Shown here: positions 1 through 10,624 of the stretch, piece after piece
Layout of the letters: each line of letters starts with the position of its first letter
How positions within the stretch are numbered: position 1 is the first letter of the stretch
From: Macrophomina tecta
Lineage: Eukaryota; Ascomycota; Dothideomycetes; Botryosphaeriales; Botryosphaeriaceae
NCBI GenBank assembly: GCA_024180945.1
Contig: JAKSGN010000002.1
Coordinates: 2,976,001 to 3,040,000 of the forward strand
Length of the DNA: 64,000 nt
Direction: 5' to 3'
Notes under the pieces: generated by a model
What the model saw: only the letters and a program-made list of their open reading frames with translations
Database searches by the model: none
Told to the model about the DNA's origin: nothing
Translations under genes and position numbers: made by a program

Positions 1-2
1 CC

Positions 3-1013
3 CTTATTCAAAATTTCGACAGGCTGCTTGACCGCGCTGCCGCACATGTTGAGACACTGGAGCAAAACGAACCAACCCCACCCGTAGGAGCATCACGAGT
101 GTGGATGAGCTACTGGAAGTGCCCTGAGGATTATCAAAGATGGTGGAGCAGTCTCGAAGTTTCCGATTTCTGGAACTCGCTTCCAGATGACGCGGGATTC
201 TGGCGTGAGAAGCTCTCGCTCCCCCACTCCCGGGTCATGTTCGAGTCCAACAAGAACACACACAACGGTTACTCGCACGTCGGGGCCCTCGTGCCGCTCA
301 CGGAGAAGACTGGGTACTGGGGGGCGTACCGCGACCGTCTCGAGGACGCGACACCGAGCGACAGACTGAAATCTCCCCTGAGCAAAGTGCCTCCAGCAAA
401 GGCTCAGATGGCACAAATCCGAAAAGGGAGGGTCAGAATGGACAGCTTTCCAGACAATCTGTGCGTCGTCATCGAGGGCCAAGACCACAGAGCCATGAAA
501 AGTGAGGAACGCGAGCACTGGAATGAGAGGTTCGACCATCTGACCAAAAGTTGGGTGACGCACGTCGTCGGAGCGGGGGCTGATGCAGGTATGGTGTCAG
601 CTCGACTATGCTATGCCCCTCACAGCGGAAAGGTGGAGGCATGCGGAGATGTTTCGTTGGAGCAGGGGTGGGCGCAAGCGTTCAGCTTCAATCGACGCGT
701 GCAGATCCTTTACTTCCTCGACCTGTCGTACATGGAACGTATTGGACGAAATGTGAAGACACATGTTGAGCTGCGGAGGAAATTTATGGAATCGTATGCT
801 CCAACAGGGCCTATGTCAAACGGCGACCTGCTGTTGTGGGTAGAGCTGGGGGTGTTGAAGGGACAGGATATGGAGGCGGAATATGTTGGGTGTTATGAGG
901 GCACTGGTTTCTTAGCCTACGAGGGCGATGCAGCATTCGAGCAGAAGAATGTGGCGGGGTACTGGTTTCCTTCGAGTATAGTAGGAAGAATCTCGCAGTA
1001 TTTGTTTGGCTGA
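3..1013 (+). CDS. Aldoxime dehydratase-like haem protein, 5' end cut by window
   Basis: The frame is open from the first bases of the window to TGA at 1011-1013, giving 336 residues; the true start lies outside, since the first apparent initiator near base 99 is only an in-frame GTG. The protein resembles the haem-containing dehydratase family (phenylacetaldoxime dehydratase, OxdB type), which converts aldoximes to nitriles by dehydration. Visible marks are a Trp/Tyr-rich N-terminal stretch (WMSYWKCPEDYQRWW), a segment with a THVELRRKF motif that could hold the proximal haem His, and a C-terminal ECYEGTGF-like stretch (YVGCYEGTGF). Family members run about 350 to 400 residues, so a few tens of residues are probably missing. 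No intron is needed in the visible part. Cytosolic, as no targeting signal is visible. The family call is from remembered motif pattern, not alignment; substrate is unknown. Confidence 0.72.
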   Translation, partial: LIQNFDRLLDRAAAHVETLEQNEPTPPVGASRVWMSYWKCPEDYQRWWSSLEVSDFWNSLPDDAGFWREKLSLPHSRVMFESNKNTHNGYSHVGALVPLTEKTGYWGAYRDRLEDATPSDRLKSPLSKVPPAKAQMAQIRKGRVRMDSFPDNLCVVIEGQDHRAMKSEEREHWNERFDHLTKSWVTHVVGAGADAGMVSARLCYAPHSGKVEACGDVSLEQGWAQAFSFNRRVQILYFLDLSYMERIGRNVKTHVELRRKFMESYAPTGPMSNGDLLLWVELGVLKGQDMEAEYVGCYEGTGFLAYEGDAAFEQKNVAGYWFPSSIVGRISQYLFG

Positions 1014-2059
1014 ATTCAATTGGAGCCAATGAATATATTGTTTCCAGCAGCAACGATATGGGTATGGCTCAGACCTTCATCTCTTTGGGGCGGTCGTCGC
1101 TCTTATCCACTGTGCATCAGCGGAAACCCACCCAGACATATTGCAATGGAAATGAATAACAAACCGCGCACAAGATACCATGAATGCATATGGAGCTGTC
1201 AGTGACAAAAGTGCCAAAAGTCACATCACCTTTCAACAAAGGAAATGATGCTTCAATTTTCAACGGATAGAGCTCGATTCCTCTCTAAGTTACTATTGAT
1301 ATCAATACCTGGGCTGCTCACTATAGCCAACAAGGTTTTGAGAAAAACACTGAATAATGCAAGTCAGAGCATTGACCTTGTTGACAATAAGGCGGAACGA
1401 AAAGTGAAGAGATATTGCATACTGGGGTAAGGGACCCACTAACCCATACAAGGCGCATCTGACAAGGAGCCAGTTTGGACAACGTTCTAGGACCTGGCTC
1501 GGCACGTACCAGGCCCTGACCGAGATTTCAAAGCTGATATGCAATCTTGACTTCAGCCTGGAGAACCCGGGTGCATAACTCAAATCTCACCGTGGGCGGT
1601 TGGTCGAGCTAAAGGTCCTTATAGTGAGCATCAGAAAACGACAAGCCTAAGGGTCTCCGGTTGGGTCTCTTCCGGGATATGAAGATCCTACTAAAAGTAG
1701 TGTGGGGTTTCTGGTGGTTGGGCACAGGAGTGCAATAAGCGAACCTCATACCCATTGCACTCACGCTCTACCATCAAGCTAAATCACAGTTGATACTTTC
1801 ATGCATTCAGGAGCATAATGTTTAAGCGGCCGACTCTGCTGGATTACAATACATGCAATTGTGCATTTCAATTGCCCCACTTGCAGTTCCCCTTTCACAA
1901 TCCTAGTCCCATCAACTGTACCAGCAAGCAGAAATGTCTCTCCAGCCACCTTTTAGTCCCAAGTTTGACTTTTGAGTCCACAAATAAGCGGTTCAGACCC
2001 AGATGTACCGTTCAAATGCCTTTTGCTCTTTGTGAATCTCTCTACCCCCCTCCTGACAC
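1014..2059. other. Intergenic, no supported gene
   Basis: Stop codons break all frames into short pieces without start context, splice sites or recognisable motifs. It holds the 3' flanks of the dehydratase gene and of the interrupted gene on the other strand, which point toward each other. I see no repeat or RNA gene. Confidence 0.6.
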
Positions 2060-2661
2060 TCATGGCGGACCCTCCCAGTTCGGAAGATCGCATCCCGTCA
2101 GGTCGACCCTACAAGTAGATGGCGATGCGCCTTCGACCTCAGCACATAGGTCTCTCCCGCCCACGCAAAGCTCCGAGACACTCGAGCTGCCCTCAAAATA
2201 CTCCAAGGCCCCTGTGTTGCGAGTTGGAAGCTGAAAGGCCACCCTGAATCCCCAAGTGTACGAGCAAGAGCGTGTGTTGCCTCTGTTCACGGACCACTGG
2301 AGTCTGGCGGTGTTAAGCACGTAGGTCGGCGGCGCGGGGACGTTGGTCTGCGAGAACGTGAGCCTGGTGAAACACCGCGGCGGCTACTCACCCCCAGGCG
2401 CCACTAGCAGGACCCGCTGCCGTCCCGGCCGCTGTCGACGAATGTGGCCTGGATCTCAATCTCTTGGATCTGCGTGCCGCCTTCCGGGCAGGTTGCCAGG
2501 ACGGAGCACCTAGTTGAGTCGACTACTGTGCGCTTTTCAAGGACTGGTCCATCAACGTGGGCGACCTCCTTGCCCTCTGTTCCTGTAGGATGCCCCTGAA
2601 TGGACGACGAAAGTGCGACGACAACGAGGAATTTGAGGTAGGCTCTTAGGGTCTTCTCCAT
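2060..2661 (-). pseudogene. Small secreted cysteine-rich protein locus, two exons, in-frame stop in exon 1
   Basis: From the ATG at 2661 the frame encodes a signal peptide (basic start, then hydrophobic LKFLVVVALSSS) and a short mature part with three Cys, ending at TAG 2404-2406 after 85 residues. Thirteen bases further on is a strong donor, GTGAGT; with an acceptor TTCTCGCAG and branch-like GCTCAC it defines a 44-base intron at 2348-2391. Removing it keeps exactly the same frame, which then runs 95 more codons with five more Cys to TGA at 2060. Eight cysteines in all and a clean splice suggest the TAG is a nonsense mutation in a two-exon gene, or that termination is leaky; the alternative is a genuine 85-residue secreted protein. 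The family is not recognised. A TATA box lies 138 bases upstream. No toxin identity is implied. Confidence 0.55.
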
Positions 2662-2798
2662 ACTTGGCTTCGGTAACTCTGCACAAATTATGGCCTTTCT
2701 GCGCTCGCCTCTAGTTTCTAGGGCAGTAGTGATATGAGTGAAAGCGTTCAAGATTGAAGTGTTGGAGCGTGGTGTTGTGTGGTCTTTCACTCCCGTCC

Positions 2799-2805
2799 TT
2801 TTATA
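2799..2805 (-). promoter_or_regulatory. TATA box of the small secreted-protein gene
   Basis: TATAAAA on the minus strand, 138 bases upstream of the ATG at 2661, in a suitable place for a promoter with a short leader. It also argues against translation starting upstream near 2829, although that frame is open. Confidence 0.5.
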
Positions 2806-4277
2806 GCCCATTCCGTACTCACATTCCATCCGTTGTTATTTTCTATATTTAGACGCCTCCTGGTCATTGCCATCAGTTTTCTCTTTGAGCTTACTCGCCT
2901 ATCGAATGGAAAAGTGTTACAGTATTGCTTCCTTACCCTACGGTCAATATGCTTAATGGTATTTGAATTCTGACTTCAGAACGGCAATCCATCCCCTCCA
3001 AGCCCCATTGATGTGTAATGACGTTTGTTCTTTATTTACCAAGCCTCACTACGCCATATGCTTGAAATATAGAAACTGTGAGTGCACTAAACTTTCCTGA
3101 GCGATCCTTTAGCTTGAACAGAAAGAAGCAAGCAAATAATTTAAACCCAGCCTGCCAACGCCTACACTCGACCTTTTACATCATTAGCATCTTCTGTCTG
3201 GCCTCTTTTGACTCAGTGCTGCTAAAGGGTGCTCGGGAAGACAGGTGAGACAGGAAAACCCCAGGGGCCGCCGTCTTCAGGTCCATGCCGCTTTTGCTCT
3301 CTCAATCCAGTGATTCTGCCACATGAGTTTGTAACTAAAGGTCGAATGGACCCTTACCCACGGTTGAACTCTAGGAAATGCTCCCCATTGAGGTGTGGAG
3401 GGCCCGGGTCGTGGCCCACGCGTTCAAGACCACGCATCTCTTGGCCCAATGCATCCGCGGATGCTGCGGAAGCTGCAATAATAGAATCAACCAAACTTTA
3501 AGAAAAGGTTGAGTAAAATCAAACAACCCCTCTGAGCGTATGGGTCTAAAATCATAGATCAGTATAAGCCTGCTTAAAACCAAGTCACTCCTCGCACTAA
3601 ATTAAGCAACTTCTTTGAACTTACAGCTTTGTCGGGCTCACAGATGGTCGGCTCCTTTAATTGACGACCTCGAAAGGATAGAGCCTCGGCTTGGAAGACC
3701 AATCTGCTACACACAATTGATGGCTCGCAGGAGAGAGGAAGACGGAATGCCTTTTTTACAGTCTCATAAATCCAAGCACTATTCAGTAGTGGCAGAATCA
3801 CGAATCATGTTGGTATTGTCAAGCAGCACTCGGCGGTCTGTTTACTAGAGGAATAAGTTGGTATTATGGTATTATGATGGCGCCCCCACCAAAACCGTGA
3901 CGCAGTCAATCACTACTCCCCATAACCCAGCCATTTGCAATGGCATTCGAGCGTTCTCCAACGAATTGGTCTCTCCAAGGAGTGACGATCGACGGTAGCC
4001 GTCACAGGGATAGCCCCTATGTGGCTTAAAACATTTAACAAGAACCTATTTATGGGAAAATTGGTGTCATTTGCCCCCCCACGACTTCTTAGTCTTTCTA
4101 AGTTCACCGCAACTCGTTAGTAACAGGATCGTTGTCCGGGGGTCCTGATCATTGACACGGAAGTGATTCAAGACTTTTTTGAGCGAGATACCAGTAGCTC
4201 TTGTCCACCACTAGGATTGAACCTACATGTCCTGAACTTCCATGAACCATTCATATCTCGGAGTTCTCCATTCCCCC
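2806..4277. other. Intergenic, no supported gene
   Basis: About 1.5 kb with only short broken frames and a base composition more AT-rich than the flanking genes. No terminal repeats, tRNA-like fold or conserved protein fragment was seen. It separates the promoter of the secreted-protein gene from the 3' end of the hydrolase gene. Confidence 0.55.
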
Positions 4278-6261
4278 TCACCCGATCTTTCCGGCCCAGT
4301 CCCTCACTTCCGCCCTCAACCTCGCCATTACGCCCCTCTCCTGCCAAAAGTGGCTCGCCCCCTCTACCTCAACACCTCTGAATCCCAGCTCCCCTGCCAC
4401 CGCATTCTCCTGCATCGCCTTCACCCATCGCTTTAACCTCTTCCCACTGGTAAACGAATCATTCTCGCCCCAAACGGCCAACGTTGGGTGCTTCAGAAGT
4501 GGATCAACAATGCCAACCTCTGATGTAGCAACACTCCCCGAAGAAGTAGCTCCTGTTGTTGTTGCATGCTGTTGCTGCTGCTGGGTCCTCCCTCCACCAC
4601 CACCAGCAAACCATCCCACCGCAAACCCCAATCCGGGCAATGCAGACAATCCAGGCGGCACCGCCGTCAATCCTGGCGCAATGACCAAACTCGTTGGTGG
4701 CAGCAGCGGTGAGATCAGCAAAAACGCCACCTCGCACCGCGGCACCGTCACAGCTCCACCCTTCGCCCTCCCTTCATCGCCTTCCCTTACGTCATTCACC
4801 TCTTCTTCCCCCTCTTCTGCCTCCTCCTCCACAGCCGACCCCGGCGAACGCGTACCCGACCGATGGTGATGCCCCCTCCCCCAGCCCACATCCCCGACGA
4901 CCATCTTCCTCAGCTTCTCCGTCCCACTCCTCGCCGCTTCAAAGCTCCTCCTATTCCTCCTCGCCGCCTCTCTACTCCGCCTACGGGCGTCTGGATCGCT
5001 CTCCTCACCGCCGAAGGTGACGGGGCCACGCTGCAGCTGCAGCAGTTGTTGTTGTTGTTGTTGTTGGTTCCGAGGTCCTCCTGCTTCATCGTTGCTACGC
5101 TGCCGTTCGCGGAGTGCTGCTGCGACAGTGTCAGAGGCCAGATGCTGGGCGCGTAGGAGGATTTCCGACGCAGGGGAGCCAGGAGGCGGAGATGCTGATG
5201 AGCTGTTTGCTTTGCCGTAAAACGAGGCGAGCATGGCGGAGAGGGGCGGCAGGCGGGAGGCTATAAGGGAACCGTAGGAGTAGCCGGCGAGGATTAGGTG
5301 GATGGGGGCAGCAGCGTGGTCGTCCTTTCCTTCTTCGCCGTATTTTTCGTCGTCATTGCCGCCGCGTTCTTCCGCGGCGGTAGCAACCTCGCGTGGTGGA
5401 GGCGGCGACGAAGCGTTTTGGTTGGTCGGTGGTGATACGTGGCTGTCTCGTTGGAGACATCGTATATACTCGACCATCAACCCCACAAAGGCCATATAGT
5501 CCTTCACCTCCGGCTTGCCCGTCCAACTTGTCCGGGCGGTGCGCGATGATGACGATTCCTGCCCGTGGTGGTGACGATGGTGATGGTGCTGGTGGTCCTG
5601 TGTGTGCGCACCCCTGCGGTCCCGGCATGACTCCGTTCGTCAGCAATGAAGCAGACTGGATAATCAGTCATCCAGCAGAGCTCCCAAAGAGAGAAAAAGA
5701 AGGGAGGATAGGGAGAGACAGAGAGCAGCGAAGTCCATAGCACGAGACAAAGCCGGTGACCAAGAACCCAACGAATGACACTCACCGAAAACAAAACACT
5801 CCCACAACCCATCCCGCGGCCACCAACTCCCCACCTATATGTCCGACGACGGGGTCATCATAGCTTCCACCTAACGGCGCGTACGGGTGCGCTATGATCG
5901 CCGCTCTCCATTTCCTCTTGCTTTTTCGCTTCGCTCGTCTTTCTTCCGCAGTTTCTCGTCTGTGCTCTTGCCCTTGCGCTTGCTCGTCGTCGCCCTTCTC
6001 CTCGAGAAAGCCCCGAGGATGAAAGATCCGACACGCCAACGGCGCGTCATCGTGCAGAGAAGGGATAGTAAAGGCATAGGTGGCGTGCTGGGCATTCAGC
6101 GAGGGTGGCGATTGCTTTGCTAGCATTGCAGCTGCTGGAATTTGGTTCTGTTTTGCAGCGGAGAAGGGGGAGGAAGAGGATGATGATAATGGTGAAGATG
6201 AAATCTGAGATAGCGGCGGCGCTATTTGTGCCGTCCCTTTCGACGGTTGTGCGGAAGACAT
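4278..6261 (-). CDS. Alpha/beta hydrolase with large low-complexity insertion
   Basis: Two exons, 6261-5786 and 5613-4278, with intron 5614-5785 (GTGAGT...CGCAG, 172 bases); 603 residues. The join restores the family block FRGA...RTSWTGKPEVKDY, which confirms it. The fold is an alpha/beta hydrolase: nucleophile elbow GYSYGS with Ser near residue 271, acid Asp in WGENDSF near 544, and His in EGASHFW near 580, so the triad is complete. It resembles the uncharacterised fungal and bacterial dienelactone hydrolase/esterase-like group (COG2945 type); substrate unknown. Oddities are a His-rich run (HHHHRHHH) just after the FRGA turn and about 200 residues of Gln/Ser/Gly/acidic low-complexity sequence between nucleophile and acid, including polyQ coded by (CAA)n at about 5045-5067. 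No signal peptide. Confidence 0.82.
5045..5067. repeat. GTT/CAA trinucleotide repeat
   Basis: A run of GTT units on the plus strand that encodes a polyglutamine stretch (CAA codons) inside the hydrolase insertion. A likely length-variable microsatellite. Confidence 0.8.
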
Positions 6262-7423
6262 TATTTGCTTTCAATCACGACAAGGAGAGGGGGATAACTA
6301 AACAGTTGAACGGCGCCGAATCCTTCTCCGCTGAGAGAGACAACAGGGGCCAAGGCAGCAAGGTTATTTTGAATTTTCCAGAGCTGGGGACAAGCTGACA
6401 GCGAAGAACGAGGCGAGCAGGCAGGAAGCGCGCGTGCAGGGGCCTTCTCCCACGAGCAAACCAACTTCTCCGTTTGGGTATCCCCAAGCGCCGTGGGACA
6501 AGAAAAGCGACGACGTCGATCCAGGCCGAAGCGAAGAGAGCAGGTGCTGCGGGGGTCCCGTATTCGTATGTATCTCCATACGAATGTGTGCACGGTGTTC
6601 CAAGAAAAAGGACGAGGAGCTATGGCCAGCTGCAAGCTCTCGGTTGAGGTTAGAGGAGAACAAAGTCGACAGTGCTTATCCAGCGAGGCTGCTGAAGAGT
6701 GAGAGAGGTGTGTGACTGACGTTGGAGCGGCCCGGGCACGCGCGCTCGCTTCGCCCCGAGGCATGTGAAAAAGCTTGGAACTTCTCTGACAGGTTGGTCA
6801 GCCTTCAAGGCTCACTCAATATCCCGTTGGCAAAGAATGGGGGAAACCAAATTGGCACATCACTCCGCTCCAGACATATAGAATTACTTTCCTGAACTCC
6901 CACATCACGCCTCATCCCCGCTTCGTCTTATCCGAACCTTACATAGCAAAAGTTGATACTACGACTACTACTACACATAATCATACCAGCAAACCATTTG
7001 CCTTCTCCTTCGTCTTCTTCCGGATTTTCCTCCCACTGTTTATCATTTCAACAATCGAAAATAACAAAGTCTCGCCCACTAAGCGGTATGCTAGCCTGCC
7101 TGCCTTCCCTTCCATTATGACTTTGCCCACATACTTCGTTCGCTTCTCATCCCTTCCTATTTTTTGCCATCTACCCGAATAGGAAAGCAAGAGGCCCAGC
7201 CTTTTTGAAACCTGTCCAGCAGCCCGACGAAATGAAGAGTGCTGCAAAACAAAATCGAAAGAAAAAGAAAAAAACGCAAAATAGAAAAAGGATTCCATCA
7301 TCATGAATCCCATGCCGGTTAAACTCCAGTGACACCGTCATTTCCCATTCCCCACTCAAACGCTTGCACACAAGTAAAAGAAAACCATTGAGCTATGCAG
7401 CAGAAAGTGAAATCCCCTCGTCC
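6262..7423. other. Hydrolase promoter region and CAC2 3' flank
   Basis: About 1.2 kb between the hydrolase ATG and the CAC2 stop codon, both genes on the minus strand. Open frames here (for example 6261-6764 minus) have no known motif and probably reflect composition. The 7000-7320 part is rich in A and C tracts, typical of a 3' UTR on the minus strand. No other feature seen. Confidence 0.5.
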
Positions 7424-9893
7424 TTACTCAGCAGCCGGTGGCGGTGCACCCTCTTCGGTGGTGCTGACCAGCGTAGGCGCAATTCTCCTCTTCTTTGACT
7501 CCGGTCCCTTCTCCCCCGACTCGTCCTTCTCGCTCTCCCTCTTCTTCGACTCCTTCGCTTCATCTCTCTCCGATTCGCTCTCCCGTCGGGGTAGAGGATT
7601 GATGCCGCTGACGGAACTGGCCGCACTGTGGCTTCCCCCCTGCGTCCCGGGCATCGGCGTATGCGGCGGAGTCCACATCGGCACCTGTCCAACAGGACCT
7701 GAATTGGTAGCTGCAACACCAGGCACCGCACTTACCGATGGCGTTTGCTGCTGCAGCGCTACATTGGGATCAGGTCCCGGAGCAAATGAGGATTGCGTTG
7801 CGACCGAAGAAGCTGACATGGACCGTGCCGGGCTGGCGGGACGAGCGGGAGCGAACGAAGAGGGAGATGCTGGAAAAGCGGAGCCAGAGCTCGAAGGTTT
7901 GACCCCCGAAGACCCGGTTGTCGTCGGCGTGGGGGTCGGTGTTGAGTGATTTGACGGCGAGGCCGCTGTGTTGATCGAAGTCGGGTGGTTCTTCGCGGGT
8001 CCCGGGTGCACCTGTCCTAATTCACCTGGCGCAAAAGTAAGACAAGAACAGAATCCATCAGACGATGTCATCAGGAGTGTGCCGCCATCATTTGACCTGT
8101 TTCGGTTGGCAAATTAGCGCTCTCCTAAGGTTTGCGGGAACGTCCTTCATACCAGGCAAGATCTGTAAAGGTTGCAAAATGGAGGTTGCTGACAATGCAC
8201 AGAGGCTTCTGCTGTTGCGTGTCATAAATGTGCACAGCATCCTGTGTAGCAACGGCATACACCATGCGGTATGGGAGGCTGAAAGCCATGGGAGGACCCG
8301 AAGGCAGAGGTGACGCTGCCGCACTATTCTCCGATTCGGGCATAGGCGATGCTGCAGCTGCGCTTGGGGAGGGGGAAGGAGCACTAGTGATAGGTGGGGG
8401 ATCCATGGAGGAGGATGATCGCGGCAGCTTCGATGGCATTGCCGGCTCGGGCAAAGCTGGAATCTCATCCCCAGCAGAAGACGTGTCGATCGTGATCTGC
8501 TTAGTCGGCGGGGGAGCGTCTCGGAGTGTATAGTACACGGGAGAGCATCGCACGGCAATCGAGGGCTTCTTGTGGCCGGGCAAATAGGCAATCGGAGGCT
8601 TATTGAGGCCAGCCCTCGTGTAGATGTAGACGGTATTTATGATATCGTCCGACGTCTTGGCCGTATCGGATCCTGCAGGAATGGCCGTCTTGTATTGACC
8701 GGCCGGTGTAAACAAAAGGCTGCCGTCGGGCGCAAAGGTAAGACGCCTAAAGAATGACGTGAGAGTCTCATTGGCATAGATGTTTGCGTTGCGAACAGCC
8801 AGTCCGGCATGGATGTTAGGGGATGTCGAGGGCATTACGGCAGGGAGCGGCATTGAAGAGGGAGCCGGGGAGGCAGAGCGGCGAGACTGCGAGCCGAATG
8901 AGGAACGGCGGCTGTGCGAGGTCGGCGGGTTCATAGGCAAAGCTAAGGATGCGGGAGTGCCTGGGGCTGAGGGGGTGGGGGAGCCAATGGCGGGAGCGGA
9001 GCCGTCCCCCACGAACGAAGCTCGATTGCTTCCCAAGCCGAGATCTGGAGGCGCAGGGCTGCTATTCGATATGCGGCGAGCAGGCAGATCCATCTTGGTG
9101 ACTTTGCTGTGCTGCGCCAAAGAGAACTGGCCGTCCTTTGTCTTCAGCGTGTAGATGTGCACCGAGCGGTCGGAGGACTGAGTCGCGACAAATTCGTTCA
9201 AGGGATCCCAGGCCACGCCTTGCACGTAGTGGCTATGCTCCGCGATCTGGCGCACGACTTGGCCTAGAGAGATCAGCTAGCTTGCCAGGAGCCGCAGGAA
9301 CACGCGGGCTTACCAGTCTGAGTGTTGTATATGCGAGCGACATTGTCCATGCTGCCAGTTATGAAAAAAGCGCCGTCTGGCGACCAGGCCATGTCGTAGA
9401 TTTCAGAGCCCAACGAGCGACACATGAGCTTCACACGCCATGTTTCCTTATCCTCCAGACCATCCTCACCGAACGGGCGGTGGTTCTGGGTCTCGGACGG
9501 CACCCACAACAGGACATTGCCGTCATCGCCGGCACTACCAAGGAGTTCGCCTGCGCAAGGGCTGTTATCAGAGGAGGGGCGACGGAGATAGCGAGGGGAG
9601 GAGCATCTGGCGTACCACGGGGGCACCATCGGACGACGTTGACGGCTTGGGTGTGCTTGACGAGGGTGGAGAGGTAGATGACCTTCCGGTCCTCGCCGGA
9701 ACCTTCGATCTTCCAGAGCTGTGTGTTTAGGCGTCAGCGATTGCGGGCTGGCATGGGTCGGCAGAGAGCTTACCCTGATATTGTTATCGCCGCCGGCGGT
9801 GGCCAAACGGCCTTTTCCGTGGGGCTCGAAGTGAGCAGAGTAGATGGCGGCGTTGTCGTCGTGCCAGGAGACGAGCAATGGAGCAGCCTTCAT
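7424..9893 (-). CDS. CAC2: Chromatin assembly factor 1 subunit B (Cac2, p60-like)
   Basis: Five exons: 9893-9774, 9718-9616, 9550-9314, 9263-8153 and 8096-7424; introns of 50 to 65 bases, all with continuous phase; 747 residues. The N-terminus MKAAPLLVSWHDDNAAIYSA and the following GRLATAGGDNNIRLWK are hallmarks of CAF-1 p60/Cac2, a seven-blade WD40 protein. CAF-1 deposits new H3-H4 tetramers behind the replication fork, bound to PCNA through its large subunit. Further WD repeats are visible (ELLGSAGDDGNVLLW, YDMAWSPDGAFFITGSMDN, YVQGVAWDP, TDLAWSNDGGTLLMTSSDGF). Repeats four and five are split by a Ser/Pro-rich loop, and the last exon is a disordered tail with a basic patch (ESKKRRIAP). Nuclear. 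It lies in tandem between the hydrolase and alpha-glucosidase genes, with no functional link. Confidence 0.95.
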
Positions 9894-10624
9894 GGCGGCC
9901 GAGAGGGGGAGCAGCCGGAGCCGCGGCGGTTGGTCGGGGGAGCTGTGGTGAAGAGCAGTAGCGGTGGAGTGAGGTCAATGCAGGACTAAGGCTGCGGATT
10001 GGACTGGAGCGGGCGAGGTTTGGGGGGGGAGGGGGGCGAAGGCGGGCGGGAAGCAAGGAGAGGTGTGGTGGAGAGCGGGTTTATGTGCGGGCGGTTGGTA
10101 GCGGTGGTGGTAGTGCTGTGCAGCGGAGCGTGTTTGGAGAGAGATGGATGCACGCGCACGACCGGGCCGCGCTGGGGGCGCCGATTACTTCGCAACGCCA
10201 ACAGCAGCAGCAGAACGCACGCAGCGGCCAACTACGCCGGTGAGCGTGACACAAGGCTCAAGACAGCCCAGGCCGTCTCGAATGCTTGCAGGGTCAGCGC
10301 TTGGCCTTGCTTCCGCGATCGTGATCGTAGGCTCCGCGCAAGACACGCGCCCCGACGCGCCAAATCCCAAAGGGGGAAACACAATGGCCTGGGGGGGGGG
10401 GGGGGTGGGTGCAACTTTGCAGCCCTGCATGCAACCAGCACCAGCTACGCCGCCCTCCTCCAGCACACTCCTCCGCGTCAGCCACGTCGGCTGTCACGGC
10501 CGCCATCCTGCACCGAGTCACGGGCATCTCAGCGCACTAATAGAAAAAAGCTACAGTCCAGTCATCAGCCGATGCGAGCCAAGTGGTCATAGTGGCTCGC
10601 TCTTCCCTGCTTTCGGCTACCGCT
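9894..10624. other. CAC2 promoter and alpha-glucosidase 3' flank
   Basis: Holds G-rich tracts, including a G run at about 10390-10403 interrupted by a single T before GGG, which might form a quadruplex. Open frames here lack motifs. No RNA gene or terminator signal could be assigned. Confidence 0.5.

Noticed and set aside
2662..2829. N-terminal extension of the secreted protein to 2829
   Set aside because: Would place the TATA box inside coding sequence and bury the signal peptide.
4205..4240. GGTTCAATCC-like T-loop on the minus strand
   Set aside because: The five-base T stem does not pair and no acceptor, D or anticodon arm can be built; not a tRNA.
6261..6764. 167-codon minus-strand frame upstream of the hydrolase
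   Set aside because: Low-complexity Arg/Ser text, no splice link to the hydrolase; treated as promoter.
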